Origin: CAZJYI01 sp964550025
Lineage (GTDB): Bacteria > Verrucomicrobiota > Kiritimatiellia > UBA8416 > CAYOBW01
Reading direction: 5' to 3'
DNA: 64,000 bases
NCBI GenBank assembly: GCA_964550025.1
Contig: CAZJYI010000024.1
Location: 33,501 to 97,500, forward strand
Below the pieces are notes generated by a model. That model did no database searches. It was not told the DNA's origin and worked only from the letters and a program-made list of their open reading frames with translations. Both the position numbers and the translations under genes were made by a program. This document shows, in pieces, positions 16,942-25,879 of the stretch. The stretch's first letter is position 1, and every line of letters starts with the position of its first letter.

Positions 16942-19900
16942 ATGAGATTCCTGGCAGGCAAGTCACGTCCAGCGGTATCCATCGTGTTTCTCGGAGTGTT
17001 CGCTTTGCTTGGGGCTCGGCAGCTTCGAGCAGAGGGCGGCGTCATCACGGGCAGAGTAGACTTCATCTGGCCAAACGGTGTTGCCCCTTGCACCAACATG
17101 GTCATGTGGGATGTGTGGCGGGACCCCATCAGTACCAATACGATCCGGCGGCGCTCCACGAGGACGGATGGCCAGGGACGGTTCGAATTCCGGGGTCTGA
17201 CCAACTCTTTCCACTTCATATACACCGACGCGTGGAACAGTTCCACGAACAACGTGGCGGACCGCTGGTTCAGTCCCATCTGCACAAACCTCGCTACCAA
17301 CGCGTTCTTCTACGTTCCCCGCGACCTGCAGGGCAACACGGACTGGTACAATATCCCGAGGGGCCTCGACGGTTACAACTTCATCGACAGGCCCCTGCAC
17401 ACCAACTACGCGGAGATCATCCTGCCCCCCGGCGGGGTCATCGAGGGCAAAATCGAGAATCAAAGCGGTACGGCCATCGATGGCGGGGGGCTGGGCGCGT
17501 TCTCCGTACGCGAGAACGGCAATCTCGTAAACACGCCGCGCGCACAGAGCGACAGCAACGGCTTGGCCAGGATCGACAAGCTCTGGCCGGGGAAGTTCTT
17601 TCCGTACACATACACCTCTACGAATGTCTACGACCAGTACCACCCCGGCGTGGAGTACTTCGGCCCGCCGACGCCGTCCGGCATGCCCCAGGGAGCGCAG
17701 AGCGTCGACGTCAATACCGGATCAACGGCATCTATCACCTTCTCGCTCCGCAACGCCGACAACCTTGATGTGCGGTTCATGACGACGAACAGCATGCCGC
17801 TTCCGGACGTCCGGGTCAGCGTGAGGGACATCTGGGGGGACACGGTCAGCACGGAGGATACGACGGACGCCAGCGGCGAGGCCACCATTACCAAGATCAA
17901 GCCGGGCACGAATTACCTCTTCGGCGCGCCGTCCGGCTCCTCGGGTTGCATGTACGAGTACTGGGGCGGCCGTTTCACTTCGACAAACGAGATTCGGGGC
18001 GAAGGAGATCCCTGGGTCTACAGGCAGACTGACCCGCCTCCTCACAACGCCGAGCCAATCATTGTCCATCCCAACGGTTCACTCGGAACCAACACGATCG
18101 CAACGACGGTGGATCCCTTTCCTCAACTGACGGTCACCGTCCGGAACGGCAACACGGGCGGTCCGGTAACCGGTATCCGCGTTACGGCCCACGGCAGCGA
18201 GGGGCAGTCGTACGGCTGGAGCTACACCGACGGGAACGGCACGGCCGAACCGAAAACGATTCCCGGGTACACCTACCTGGATGGCTGGCGGAACGAATTC
18301 GTGAGCACGAACATCATGTCCGGCTATGTTGGGGGCGTTTCGCATTGGGGGGACGAGCACCGCGTGCCGGATGGAGCCACACCCGTCCTCACAGTGCCGG
18401 GCCGGCACACCGACGTCACCCTCGATCTCTTTCCCGGCGCGGAACAGGACATAATCGTCCGGGGCGATCATACGGGGGCGGTCGTCAGGGTGCTCGTCGA
18501 TGGCGTCCAGTACCACTGGCGGGGAGTAGATGCCTCGGGAGTGACGACGGCGATCATTCCGAGCAACTCAACGGCCTGGGTCTCGATAGACACACCAACG
18601 CACATGAGCACGGTGCGGATGAGCCACGCAGAGAGCGTCTACGTCGAGACCGGGGACAATCCTCTGGTCATCGACATGCCGCAGGGACAGACCCTTGACG
18701 GGAGGATTCTCTTCGAGACCGACGGTCCGGCTGTCGCCGCGGAAGGAAGCTACGTATCGGTATACGCGCCGAACGCACTGGGAGGGTACAATTCCGCCTA
18801 CGCCTTCGCCAATCCCGACGGGACGTTCACAGTCAACGGGCTACCCGCGGGAACCACATGCACGCTCGATGCCTATCCGGGCAACATGCACGGCTTCGGC
18901 ATGCCCTACCTGCGATCAAGCGGAACCATCCTGATTCTCGAGGGGGCGCCCTGGCGCGGTACCGCGACCAAGACCATCGTCCTGCCGCGAGGTTCGTGGA
19001 TTGAGGGCAACCTGGGAGTGGAGGGTATCGCCGTTGTCGGTGTAGACGCAGCCGGTGAAAGCGTAGACGAGGACGTGACGGCAAGCGACGGGGCGTTTGC
19101 GCTGTTGGGGAAAGCCGACGGCGAGCTCTACGTCCGCACGGTAGGCAATGATGTGTACCCCTCCGCGTGGATCGGTCCGTCCGGGGCGACAGTAGCCACG
19201 AGCTCGGTCCCCACCGGACAGGCGTTCGACCTGCCCGCCCCGGGCGAGACGACCAATGCGCCCCCCGTCGCCCTTCCACGCGGCCCTGGTGCGCTGCGAT
19301 TCCACGTAACAGCGGACCGCCACGGCAATCCGGTCTCGGGCGCCGAGGCCGTTGTTTCGACACCGGACGGGTTCACGATTGCTGAAGCTGCCGTTCCCTC
19401 CCACGGAAACGTGACGATATCGGGTCTGCCCGCGGATACGCCCCTGGCGGTCGGCGCCCACTGCGACGGCTACACCACGGTCTGGTACCCCGCCGTTCCG
19501 GGAAGCGATGACATCACGGACGTTCCGGCCGCGGCCGGAACGATTGTGCTCACAGGGGGCGGGCTCACGAACGACGTCAGCCTGCCGTTGCAGGAACCCG
19601 GCCCCGGCCCGCTGATCAGCGACGTGTCCCCCCTGGTCGTCGACGCCTCCCCCAATCCGGCCACAATCGGCATGGACAACGTAACGACGACCTTTATCGT
19701 GTCAAACGCCGGACCACATATGGCCACGATCGTCGACGTGCTGATCCCGGAGACAACGGGTGCCTGCTACAGCGCTTCCGGCGGCAGCCTGGAAGACGGC
19801 GGGCCAACCGTCGAGCTCGGCAGGCTGTATCCCGGTGCCAGCCTCACCGGCACGGTCGACCTGGTGGTGATGGCGACCGGGTTGTTCGAGGTCGCCGTGG

Positions 19901-20352
19901 CGGCAACGCCCGGCGGCTTCGACCCGGACGCGAGCAACAACGTGAGGCAGTTCACACTCGAAGGCCTTGACGCGGCGGACGATGACGGCGACGGCATTCC
20001 CAACTGGTTCGAGACCGCACACTCGGGATCGGCAACAGGAATGGCGCCGGGCGGTGACGGCGACTTTGACTTGATCATCAATCTCGACGAATGGCTTCAG
20101 CGCTCCGATCCGTCCGTCCCCAATGCGCCGTTCGGCATACAGGACGCAAAACCGAACGTGGATGGCGGCATCTCATTCGACATTCCCACCAGGGAAGCAC
20201 GGGCCTACATCATCTACCGCAGTCGGAATCTCCGCGACGCCCCGATCTGGACACGGCTGGGCACCGTCGGAGGATCGGGCGAACGTATTTCCATCCATGA
20301 CCCGAACGGCGGAACCCAAGCCTGGTACCGCGCCGCTGCTCAGGCGCCTTGA
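16942..20352 (+). CDS. Secreted protein with carboxypeptidase-regulatory-like repeats and a calcium-loop tail
   Basis: 1,136 residues; GAGAGGGGG lies upstream of the ATG. A Sec signal peptide covers the first 30 or so residues (hydrophobic IVFLGVFALLG, then LRA). The body is built from prealbumin-like beta-sandwich repeats of the CarboxypepD_reg type, each with G.I.....G.....V......T..DG.F...L.(A/P)G.Y, for example around residues 35-110, 255-330, 395-460, 560-640 and 790-860. Around residue 900-990 is a CARDB/DUF11-like domain (VSNAGPHMATIVDVLIPE). Then comes a thrombospondin-3/dockerin-like loop DDDGDGIPNWFE (about 1012-1023) and a tail 'WTRLGTVGG....AWYRAAAQAP' similar to that of the 9923 gene. 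A cell-surface or matrix protein; no enzyme motif seen. Confidence 0.7.
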   Translation: MRFLAGKSRPAVSIVFLGVFALLGARQLRAEGGVITGRVDFIWPNGVAPCTNMVMWDVWRDPISTNTIRRRSTRTDGQGRFEFRGLTNSFHFIYTDAWNSSTNNVADRWFSPICTNLATNAFFYVPRDLQGNTDWYNIPRGLDGYNFIDRPLHTNYAEIILPPGGVIEGKIENQSGTAIDGGGLGAFSVRENGNLVNTPRAQSDSNGLARIDKLWPGKFFPYTYTSTNVYDQYHPGVEYFGPPTPSGMPQGAQSVDVNTGSTASITFSLRNADNLDVRFMTTNSMPLPDVRVSVRDIWGDTVSTEDTTDASGEATITKIKPGTNYLFGAPSGSSGCMYEYWGGRFTSTNEIRGEGDPWVYRQTDPPPHNAEPIIVHPNGSLGTNTIATTVDPFPQLTVTVRNGNTGGPVTGIRVTAHGSEGQSYGWSYTDGNGTAEPKTIPGYTYLDGWRNEFVSTNIMSGYVGGVSHWGDEHRVPDGATPVLTVPGRHTDVTLDLFPGAEQDIIVRGDHTGAVVRVLVDGVQYHWRGVDASGVTTAIIPSNSTAWVSIDTPTHMSTVRMSHAESVYVETGDNPLVIDMPQGQTLDGRILFETDGPAVAAEGSYVSVYAPNALGGYNSAYAFANPDGTFTVNGLPAGTTCTLDAYPGNMHGFGMPYLRSSGTILILEGAPWRGTATKTIVLPRGSWIEGNLGVEGIAVVGVDAAGESVDEDVTASDGAFALLGKADGELYVRTVGNDVYPSAWIGPSGATVATSSVPTGQAFDLPAPGETTNAPPVALPRGPGALRFHVTADRHGNPVSGAEAVVSTPDGFTIAEAAVPSHGNVTISGLPADTPLAVGAHCDGYTTVWYPAVPGSDDITDVPAAAGTIVLTGGGLTNDVSLPLQEPGPGPLISDVSPLVVDASPNPATIGMDNVTTTFIVSNAGPHMATIVDVLIPETTGACYSASGGSLEDGGPTVELGRLYPGASLTGTVDLVVMATGLFEVAVAATPGGFDPDASNNVRQFTLEGLDAADDDGDGIPNWFETAHSGSATGMAPGGDGDFDLIINLDEWLQRSDPSVPNAPFGIQDAKPNVDGGISFDIPTREARAYIIYRSRNLRDAPIWTRLGTVGGSGERISIHDPNGGTQAWYRAAAQAP

Positions 20353-20365
20353 GACAAGAGTAGCG

Positions 20366-21157
20366 ATGAAGATTCTTGCCGATACGCGGATTCACATCTA
20401 CCCGTGCCACGACAAGGCGCGGCTGTTCCGGAGTCTGCTCGCCAACCTGGACACGCTGGCCCCCTGCCATCTCATGGCCATGTTCCTGACGGAGCGCAGC
20501 GGTCACGGCGTGTTCGATGAACTGGCGAATCTATCGGGCGGTCACGTGGGAACGGGCCTCGAAGTGGCGCCGACCGATGAGCCCGAATGCCTGGCGCTTT
20601 TCCAAAACGACTGGCCGGTGCTCTGCATCTACGCGGGGCGCCACATCGTCACGAAGGAGGGGCTGGACATTCTGGCATTGACGCTTCGCAGCAGCGTGCC
20701 GGACGGTCTGCCGGCCGACCAGACAATTGCGCGCATACTGCGCCTGGGCGCTGTTCCCGTCCTGGCCTGGAGTCCGGAGACGTGGACCGGGTTTCGCGTG
20801 CGGCACGTGAAGCGTCTCCTGCGGACCTGCCAGCCGGGCGAGCTGCTGGTTGGCGATTCGGCGCTGCGCCCGACATACCTGCCCAAACCGCGAATGCTGC
20901 GGTACGCACGCGCACAGGGATTTGCGATGGTATCCGGTTCCGACCTGCTGCCCTATTCCGGGGACGAGTTACTGGCCGGATCGTACGGATCGCGAATCGA
21001 ATGCGAGTTCCGGCACACGGAACCCGTGACCAGCTTGCGCGAAGGACTGCGCGACCCGGAGACACGGATACGCAACGTCGCCAGACCGATGGGGTTCTTC
21101 ACGGTCCTCAAACGGCGTGCCCGTGCCCGGATTGCGCGCAAACGGAACGCTCAGTAG
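20366..21157 (+). CDS. Unknown cytosolic protein, possibly PHP/amidohydrolase-like
   Basis: 263 residues from the ATG at 20366, 13 bp after the secreted-protein gene; an upstream open frame overlaps that gene and is rejected. Not assigned to a family. The start MKILADTRIHIYPCHD has an H-x-aromatic-x-C-H pattern on the first strand, recalling the metal-binding HxH of PHP and amidohydrolase folds; GHGVFDEL, VAPTDEPECL, CIYAGRHIVTKEGLDILAL and VPVLAWSPETWTG follow, with GDSALRP and a basic C-terminal tail. No signal peptide or membrane helix. I cannot name a substrate. Identity as a metal-dependent hydrolase is a guess from the N-terminal histidines and an alternating alpha/beta pattern. Confidence 0.5.
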   Translation: MKILADTRIHIYPCHDKARLFRSLLANLDTLAPCHLMAMFLTERSGHGVFDELANLSGGHVGTGLEVAPTDEPECLALFQNDWPVLCIYAGRHIVTKEGLDILALTLRSSVPDGLPADQTIARILRLGAVPVLAWSPETWTGFRVRHVKRLLRTCQPGELLVGDSALRPTYLPKPRMLRYARAQGFAMVSGSDLLPYSGDELLAGSYGSRIECEFRHTEPVTSLREGLRDPETRIRNVARPMGFFTVLKRRARARIARKRNAQ

Positions 21158-21173
21158 CGACCTCAGCCGACGG

Positions 21174-21788
21174 CTATTCCGCCGATGCTTCCGCCGCGTC
21201 GTCCCCACCGGCGCCGACAGCCTTCTCGTAGGCGCCGCGCCAGTACACGGTGATCCATCCGAAGACCTGGCCTACCGTGCAGGCGATCAACTGCGGAATC
21301 GCAATTGAAAGGAACCCGGCTGTGTCCGCAGTTATGCCAATCTTGGCGGCCTCCCCGGCTTCGTTGAGCCCTACACCCCCACCAAGGGTCAGAATGGCAA
21401 AGAACATGCCCGACCCGAAGAAGATACCCGGGATGAAATCAAACATGGGCACCCGCTCGAGGCATATGACGGGAACCACGACGATGAGCACTGCAACGGC
21501 GGTGCCCAGGTATCCCCCCATGCCTGCGGCCGCCAGCTTGCCGCCGAGCAGGACGATGACAATTGAAGCGAGGATCCCAACCGCATACGCGATAACGACC
21601 TTCACTCCGCCCTTCGGCGTGCAGCCGGCCACGAAATACGTTGCCCAGCACTGGAAGGTCACGAAGATCAACAGTCCCGGTCCACCTACGGCGGCTGTTG
21701 AACCCGGGATGAACTTACCGATCAGCATCAATATGAATGCCTGGACCGCCAACCCAATCGGAATCACGATGAACTTTCCAAACGACAT
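21174..21788 (-). CDS. DUF1097-family inner membrane protein
   Basis: About 204 residues from the ATG at 21788 (AAAGGAG upstream); the longer frame to 21929 adds an unlikely non-hydrophobic leader. Six hydrophobic segments are visible, starting FIVIPIGLAVQAFILMLIG. The middle matches the DUF1097 (YcdZ-like) pattern: a W in an aromatic-rich strand (FQCWATYFVAGCTPKGG), a Gly-rich helix and FDFIPGIFFGSGMFFAI. The family's function is unknown. The C-terminus is an Ala/Glu-rich cytosolic tail. The gene converges with the 20366 gene with only 16 bp between them. Confidence 0.65.
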   Translation of the reverse strand: MSFGKFIVIPIGLAVQAFILMLIGKFIPGSTAAVGGPGLLIFVTFQCWATYFVAGCTPKGGVKVVIAYAVGILASIVIVLLGGKLAAAGMGGYLGTAVAVLIVVVPVICLERVPMFDFIPGIFFGSGMFFAILTLGGGVGLNEAGEAAKIGITADTAGFLSIAIPQLIACTVGQVFGWITVYWRGAYEKAVGAGGDDAAEASAE

Positions 21789-21940
21789 ATCCCCCGCTCC
21801 TTTCCTACTACGACCCCTTTGGGCCATTGTGTACACCTCGGGCACCGGTCCGAGGATTCCGTTCGGAGGTAGAGAGCCTACGAGAAAGCCGGGGTCGGGG
21901 TCAAGTGCTCGAATCGCAGCCGGGAACAACGGGGAGTTCC

Positions 21941-24900
21941 TCAGTCGTAGCGTTCCCTCGCCCTCTCTTCAATGCGGTCGGCCTTTCGCCTGAGGCGCCC
22001 GGCCTTGCTCCCCTGGTTGTCCACCTCGAAGAAGTCCGCCATCATCCGGGCCAGCCCCGTGTACGTGGTCATCCTGAAGTAGTCTCCCGCCGGCTCGGGA
22101 TGGTATCGCCGGAAGATCGAGTCGATCCGTCCCAGGGCCTCGTGACGGGTACCGATGCGCGATGCAAACTCGAAGTACTCGCGCGACAGCACTCTGAACG
22201 CCACAACCTCGCGCCCGTGGTCGCGCAGAGCGTCGTGGTAGACGCCACTCACCGCGTTCGTATCTCCCGCTTTGAGCAAGAGGTCAATCTGCCGGGCAAT
22301 GTTCTCGATGATGAGGTCCGTGCGGTCGCCGTGCCGGCGATCCATGCGGCGGGTCTGCCGGCGTGCGTTCGCGGCCGCTACGGCGGCGCCTTCGGTCTCT
22401 GCAATGCGGTCCAACTCCGTTGCATTCGCCAGGCGGACCACATCCGGATAGTCGCGAAAGTCCGTCTTCATGCGGCTGATTACCTGGTTCCATTTCTTGT
22501 TCGAGACAGCCATCTGCTTGAGGAACTCGACATACGTCAGCAGCGCTTCGACGTGCCGCGAGCTCGTTGCCAGGGCCAGTTCATACGCGGCAAGGGCCTG
22601 CTCCCGACGCCCACCGTTCGCCAGGAGCCTGCCCAACCAGAGCAGCCGTGTGGCGCGCTTGTAGTCGCTCGTGCGCCGCTGGGGATCGGCCATGATCTTC
22701 AGTTCGTGTTCGTTGATCTGCCGCCCCGTTTGCGGATCGCGCGTCGTGCCGGCCGCATATTGATCGTTGTTGTAACGACCCGCCGTGAAGTTCCATGCCT
22801 TCGGGGAGGCCTTGTAACCGAACCAGGCGTGCCCGCCCCGTTGCCCCTGCCCTACAATGGTCATGGCGGGGATGCCGTTGGCTTTGGCCGTCATGGTTGC
22901 GAAGTAAGCCTGGTCCGAGCAGATGCCGCCCTTCTTGAGAATGTTCTCCAGAGTGTATTCACTATAGAGTCTCTCGCCGCTGACGGCTTTCTCCATGCGG
23001 TACGGCACCATCGCATAGGCCCGTTCCCATTGCCGCTGCGCCATGTTGACGTACTTCTGGGCCCATGCCAGTTCGCCGTTCGACAACGGGGCATCCACCA
23101 CCCACACGAGCTCGTCCGCGGGCAGCTTGTCGAGCGACACCCGCAACCGCCGTTTCAGGTCGGAATCCCGGAAGAAACCGTAGCGTTCGTACGGATCCAC
23201 GTTGCCGGCGGGCCGGTCGAACACGAGCGCACAGGCCAGGGCGAGATTGCGATACTTGTCTCGCCTCTCGGGATCCCAGGCCCATAACTCGCCCCAGAGA
23301 GACAGCACCCGCTCGATATCGTCTTCCGGCTCGATGCAGGCCAGAAATGCCGTCACGGCTTCGTTCCGGGTCAGCAACCAGCAGAGGAACTCAGCAAAGC
23401 TGCCCGTGCTGTCGGCACCGGCAATCCGCGCCAGGCGCTGCGGCTGCACACGGCGGATGAAGGCGGTCTGCCCGAGCAGCATGGCCGCGGTCTCGCTGTC
23501 GATCAATTTCGAGATCTGCCCCCGTTGCTTGAAGGAAACGTCGGATGCCACCAGTGCCATCACGCAATTGTCAACGGCATCGGCATGCTTCGCCCACGTC
23601 CCACGGGTACAAGCCTCCCGGGTGGCCGCAACAACGCGCCCCCGCGTCTCCGTCCCGTCGATCCGCGAGAGCACGAGCTTCGGGAGTCCGCTGTCGCGAG
23701 GCTTGCGCCCATCATCCTCAACCAGGCCGTCGCGGACGCGTTTCCGCAGGGCCGCCAGCAGGTCCTTGTGCACGTGCGTCAGCAGCGCCGTGCCGCCGAA
23801 CTCTGAATCCAGCAGCGCCATGGGTCTCTGCGCGTCCTTGAACCGCTCGTCCTCGACCAACTCCGTTGCGAGGCCAAGTGCCGCGCGGGCGCGGACGTTC
23901 CTGTCTGTCGCCATCCATGATGCCGTCCACTCTCGCACTTCCGAAGCATCCAACCCTGACTCTTCCGCTTCCGCGCACCACGCCAGGGCTTTTGTGAAGT
24001 CACCGGCGGCAGCCAGATAGCGGGCCACATGCAACGCATGGAATGCCGGGTCGGCAGCCTTGAGCACTTTGGCAAAGTCGCCGTCCGACAACTCGAGAAC
24101 CGGGACTCGGAAGCGTACATTGCCGTCTGCCAGCGCCCAACCCACGGTGAGTACACCCTCTTCGACGGCCTCGATCCGGCCGATGATATCGCGTCGAGCG
24201 CGAACGACCGTGCCCACGACGCGATCGGCGTGACGCCCCGGCAGCGCAAACAGATCGGCGGCAGCCCGGACCTGCGCAGCGTCGTCCAGAACGCGCTGCC
24301 GCCACGGATGAGTGGGGTTGCGAGCCAGCCAGGTTCCGGCGACCTTTTCGGCCGCCGCGTAGCGTCGTTCCCGACTGTAGTTCTGTACGCGTTCTGCCAC
24401 CTCCAGGTAGTCGACAAACCCGTCACCGAGAAACGCTGGCGGCGCGACCGGTTCAGGGGCGGGAGCGGGAACAGGCGCGGCTCCGTCTTCCGCCATGGCG
24501 GGTGCCGGTTCCGGCGGCGCTGCGGGCGCCGGCGGACGCGCGGGTTCCGGCAGACGGGCGGGTTCCGGCAGACGGGCGAGGGCGGCGGGGCGGCGAGGCG
24601 GAGTTGCGCGGGGCAGCTCGATCACGGCGGGTGTGGGAATGATCTCGGGTGCCACCGCTGCCGCGGGGCCGGCCGGAGACGCCGCCCTTCCCGCGGGGCG
24701 CCCGGCGGCGAGAGCCGGCCTGGACATGGACACCCTGTTCGTGGGTGCGGGAGGGACGACCACGGAGTAGGACGGTTCCGCCAGTTCCCTCCGCACGAGC
24801 ACGACGGCGGCCATCAACAGGCCAAGGGCCAATACCCACAGGAAGCGGAGGTGCCACGGGCGGCGGCGCCGGGAAGGGCGCATCACGCGCGGACGACCGG

Positions 24901-25783
24901 CACCCGGAGCTTCCACGCCGGAAGCCGCCTGCGGTCCGACGCCACCGGCCGCGCTCTGCCGCCATGTCTCGGGCACCGCCGCGTACGGCATCGAACCAGC
25001 CATGACACGCCGAATGTCCTCGACCACCTGCCGCCACCGCGGGTAGCGGCACTCCACCCGACTGGCCGTCATGCACTCGATGAGGCGCGACATGGCCGTG
25101 GTCGGTTCGGGCGCGCGGCCGGCTTCCCCCTCGCCGTCCACGACCACGAGCTCGCCGCTGAGCGGGTGCCTGCCCGTCAGCAGGTAACTCATCAGCGCAC
25201 CCAACGAGTAGATGTCCGAACGGCAATCTACGATCCGATTCCCGTCCGCCTGTTCGGGCGACTGACAGGTATCCGCCAGGGCCTCCGGACCGCACGCACC
25301 CCAGGCGATACCGAGCAAGTCACCCACCTTGATGGTGCCGTTCTCGTGAACCCAGATTGTGTCGAGACTGAGGGCCCCGTGGCACACGGCTGCGTTGCGC
25401 CAGGCATGCGCCAGCCCGGCAGCGATCGACTCCGCCAGCTTCAGAACGTCTTCTTCCGCGAGCGAGCCCTTGCGCCGCAGCCAGGCTCCGAGGCTGTAGC
25501 CCGAGGCATACTCCATCGCCACGAAGTGTTGCCCCTCGTGCGTGCCGATCCTGAGCACGCGCAGAATGTCCGGGTGACGCAGATCATCCCCCAGTGTCGC
25601 TGCGTCTTCGAGCTCCTTCCCGAAGCGACTGCTATTCGTGAACGAGGTCGGGAACACGCGCAGAAAGACCTCATGGTTCGCGGCAATGTCGTGCGCCTTG
25701 TAGACCCGCCCGCGCCCGTCCTCGGCCAGCGCATGCAGGATGGCGTATCCGGGAATGTGGTCTTTGAGTTTGCCTTCCTTCAC
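21941..25783 (-). CDS. Pseudokinase - transmembrane - transglutaminase-like protein
   Basis: 1,280 residues from a GTG. Residues 13-270 have a Ser/Thr-kinase fold: a glycine-rich loop AEDGRGRVYKA, FVAMEYASGYSLGAWL hinge and SDIYSLGALMSYLLTG. Key residues are lost: the VAIK lysine is R42 (VFLRVF), HRD is HGA (134-136) with no catalytic Asp, and DFG is DLL (154-156). One membrane helix (about residues 310-330, FLWVLALGLLMAAVVLV) and a long Pro/Ala-rich linker follow. The outer part is helical/TPR-like and contains a transglutaminase-like core with C955 (GGICSDQA) and H985 (GGHAWFGY), followed by WNFTAGRYNND for the third residue. The predicted topology puts the kinase-like domain in the cytoplasm and the peptidase-like domain outside. 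Confidence 0.8.
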   Translation of the reverse strand: MKEGKLKDHIPGYAILHALAEDGRGRVYKAHDIAANHEVFLRVFPTSFTNSSRFGKELEDAATLGDDLRHPDILRVLRIGTHEGQHFVAMEYASGYSLGAWLRRKGSLAEEDVLKLAESIAAGLAHAWRNAAVCHGALSLDTIWVHENGTIKVGDLLGIAWGACGPEALADTCQSPEQADGNRIVDCRSDIYSLGALMSYLLTGRHPLSGELVVVDGEGEAGRAPEPTTAMSRLIECMTASRVECRYPRWRQVVEDIRRVMAGSMPYAAVPETWRQSAAGGVGPQAASGVEAPGAGRPRVMRPSRRRRPWHLRFLWVLALGLLMAAVVLVRRELAEPSYSVVVPPAPTNRVSMSRPALAAGRPAGRAASPAGPAAAVAPEIIPTPAVIELPRATPPRRPAALARLPEPARLPEPARPPAPAAPPEPAPAMAEDGAAPVPAPAPEPVAPPAFLGDGFVDYLEVAERVQNYSRERRYAAAEKVAGTWLARNPTHPWRQRVLDDAAQVRAAADLFALPGRHADRVVGTVVRARRDIIGRIEAVEEGVLTVGWALADGNVRFRVPVLELSDGDFAKVLKAADPAFHALHVARYLAAAGDFTKALAWCAEAEESGLDASEVREWTASWMATDRNVRARAALGLATELVEDERFKDAQRPMALLDSEFGGTALLTHVHKDLLAALRKRVRDGLVEDDGRKPRDSGLPKLVLSRIDGTETRGRVVAATREACTRGTWAKHADAVDNCVMALVASDVSFKQRGQISKLIDSETAAMLLGQTAFIRRVQPQRLARIAGADSTGSFAEFLCWLLTRNEAVTAFLACIEPEDDIERVLSLWGELWAWDPERRDKYRNLALACALVFDRPAGNVDPYERYGFFRDSDLKRRLRVSLDKLPADELVWVVDAPLSNGELAWAQKYVNMAQRQWERAYAMVPYRMEKAVSGERLYSEYTLENILKKGGICSDQAYFATMTAKANGIPAMTIVGQGQRGGHAWFGYKASPKAWNFTAGRYNNDQYAAGTTRDPQTGRQINEHELKIMADPQRRTSDYKRATRLLWLGRLLANGGRREQALAAYELALATSSRHVEALLTYVEFLKQMAVSNKKWNQVISRMKTDFRDYPDVVRLANATELDRIAETEGAAVAAANARRQTRRMDRRHGDRTDLIIENIARQIDLLLKAGDTNAVSGVYHDALRDHGREVVAFRVLSREYFEFASRIGTRHEALGRIDSIFRRYHPEPAGDYFRMTTYTGLARMMADFFEVDNQGSKAGRLRRKADRIEERARERYD

Positions 25784-25822
25784 GCCCTGAGGTTAGCGGG
25801 AAAGGCCGGAAAATGCAAGGGG

Positions 25823-25862
25823 ATGGGACCTATGGGACGGATGGGACCTATGGGACGGATGT
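25823..25862. repeat. 9-base tandem repeat ATGGGACCT/ATGGGACGG
   Basis: Four 9-base units (ATGGGACCT, ATGGGACGG, ATGGGACCT, ATGGGACGG) and the start of a fifth, in the 96-bp gap upstream of the pseudokinase GTG. The same word family recurs at 42181-42216. Confidence 0.85.
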
Positions 25863-25879
25863 CCGGGGCGCGCTTCGCT

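Noticed and set aside
21158..21173. Terminator between the 20366 gene and the DUF1097 gene
   Set aside because: The gap is 16 bp; a short CAGCCGACGGCT palindrome spans the gap and the start of the next gene, but it has no T-tract and is too short to claim.
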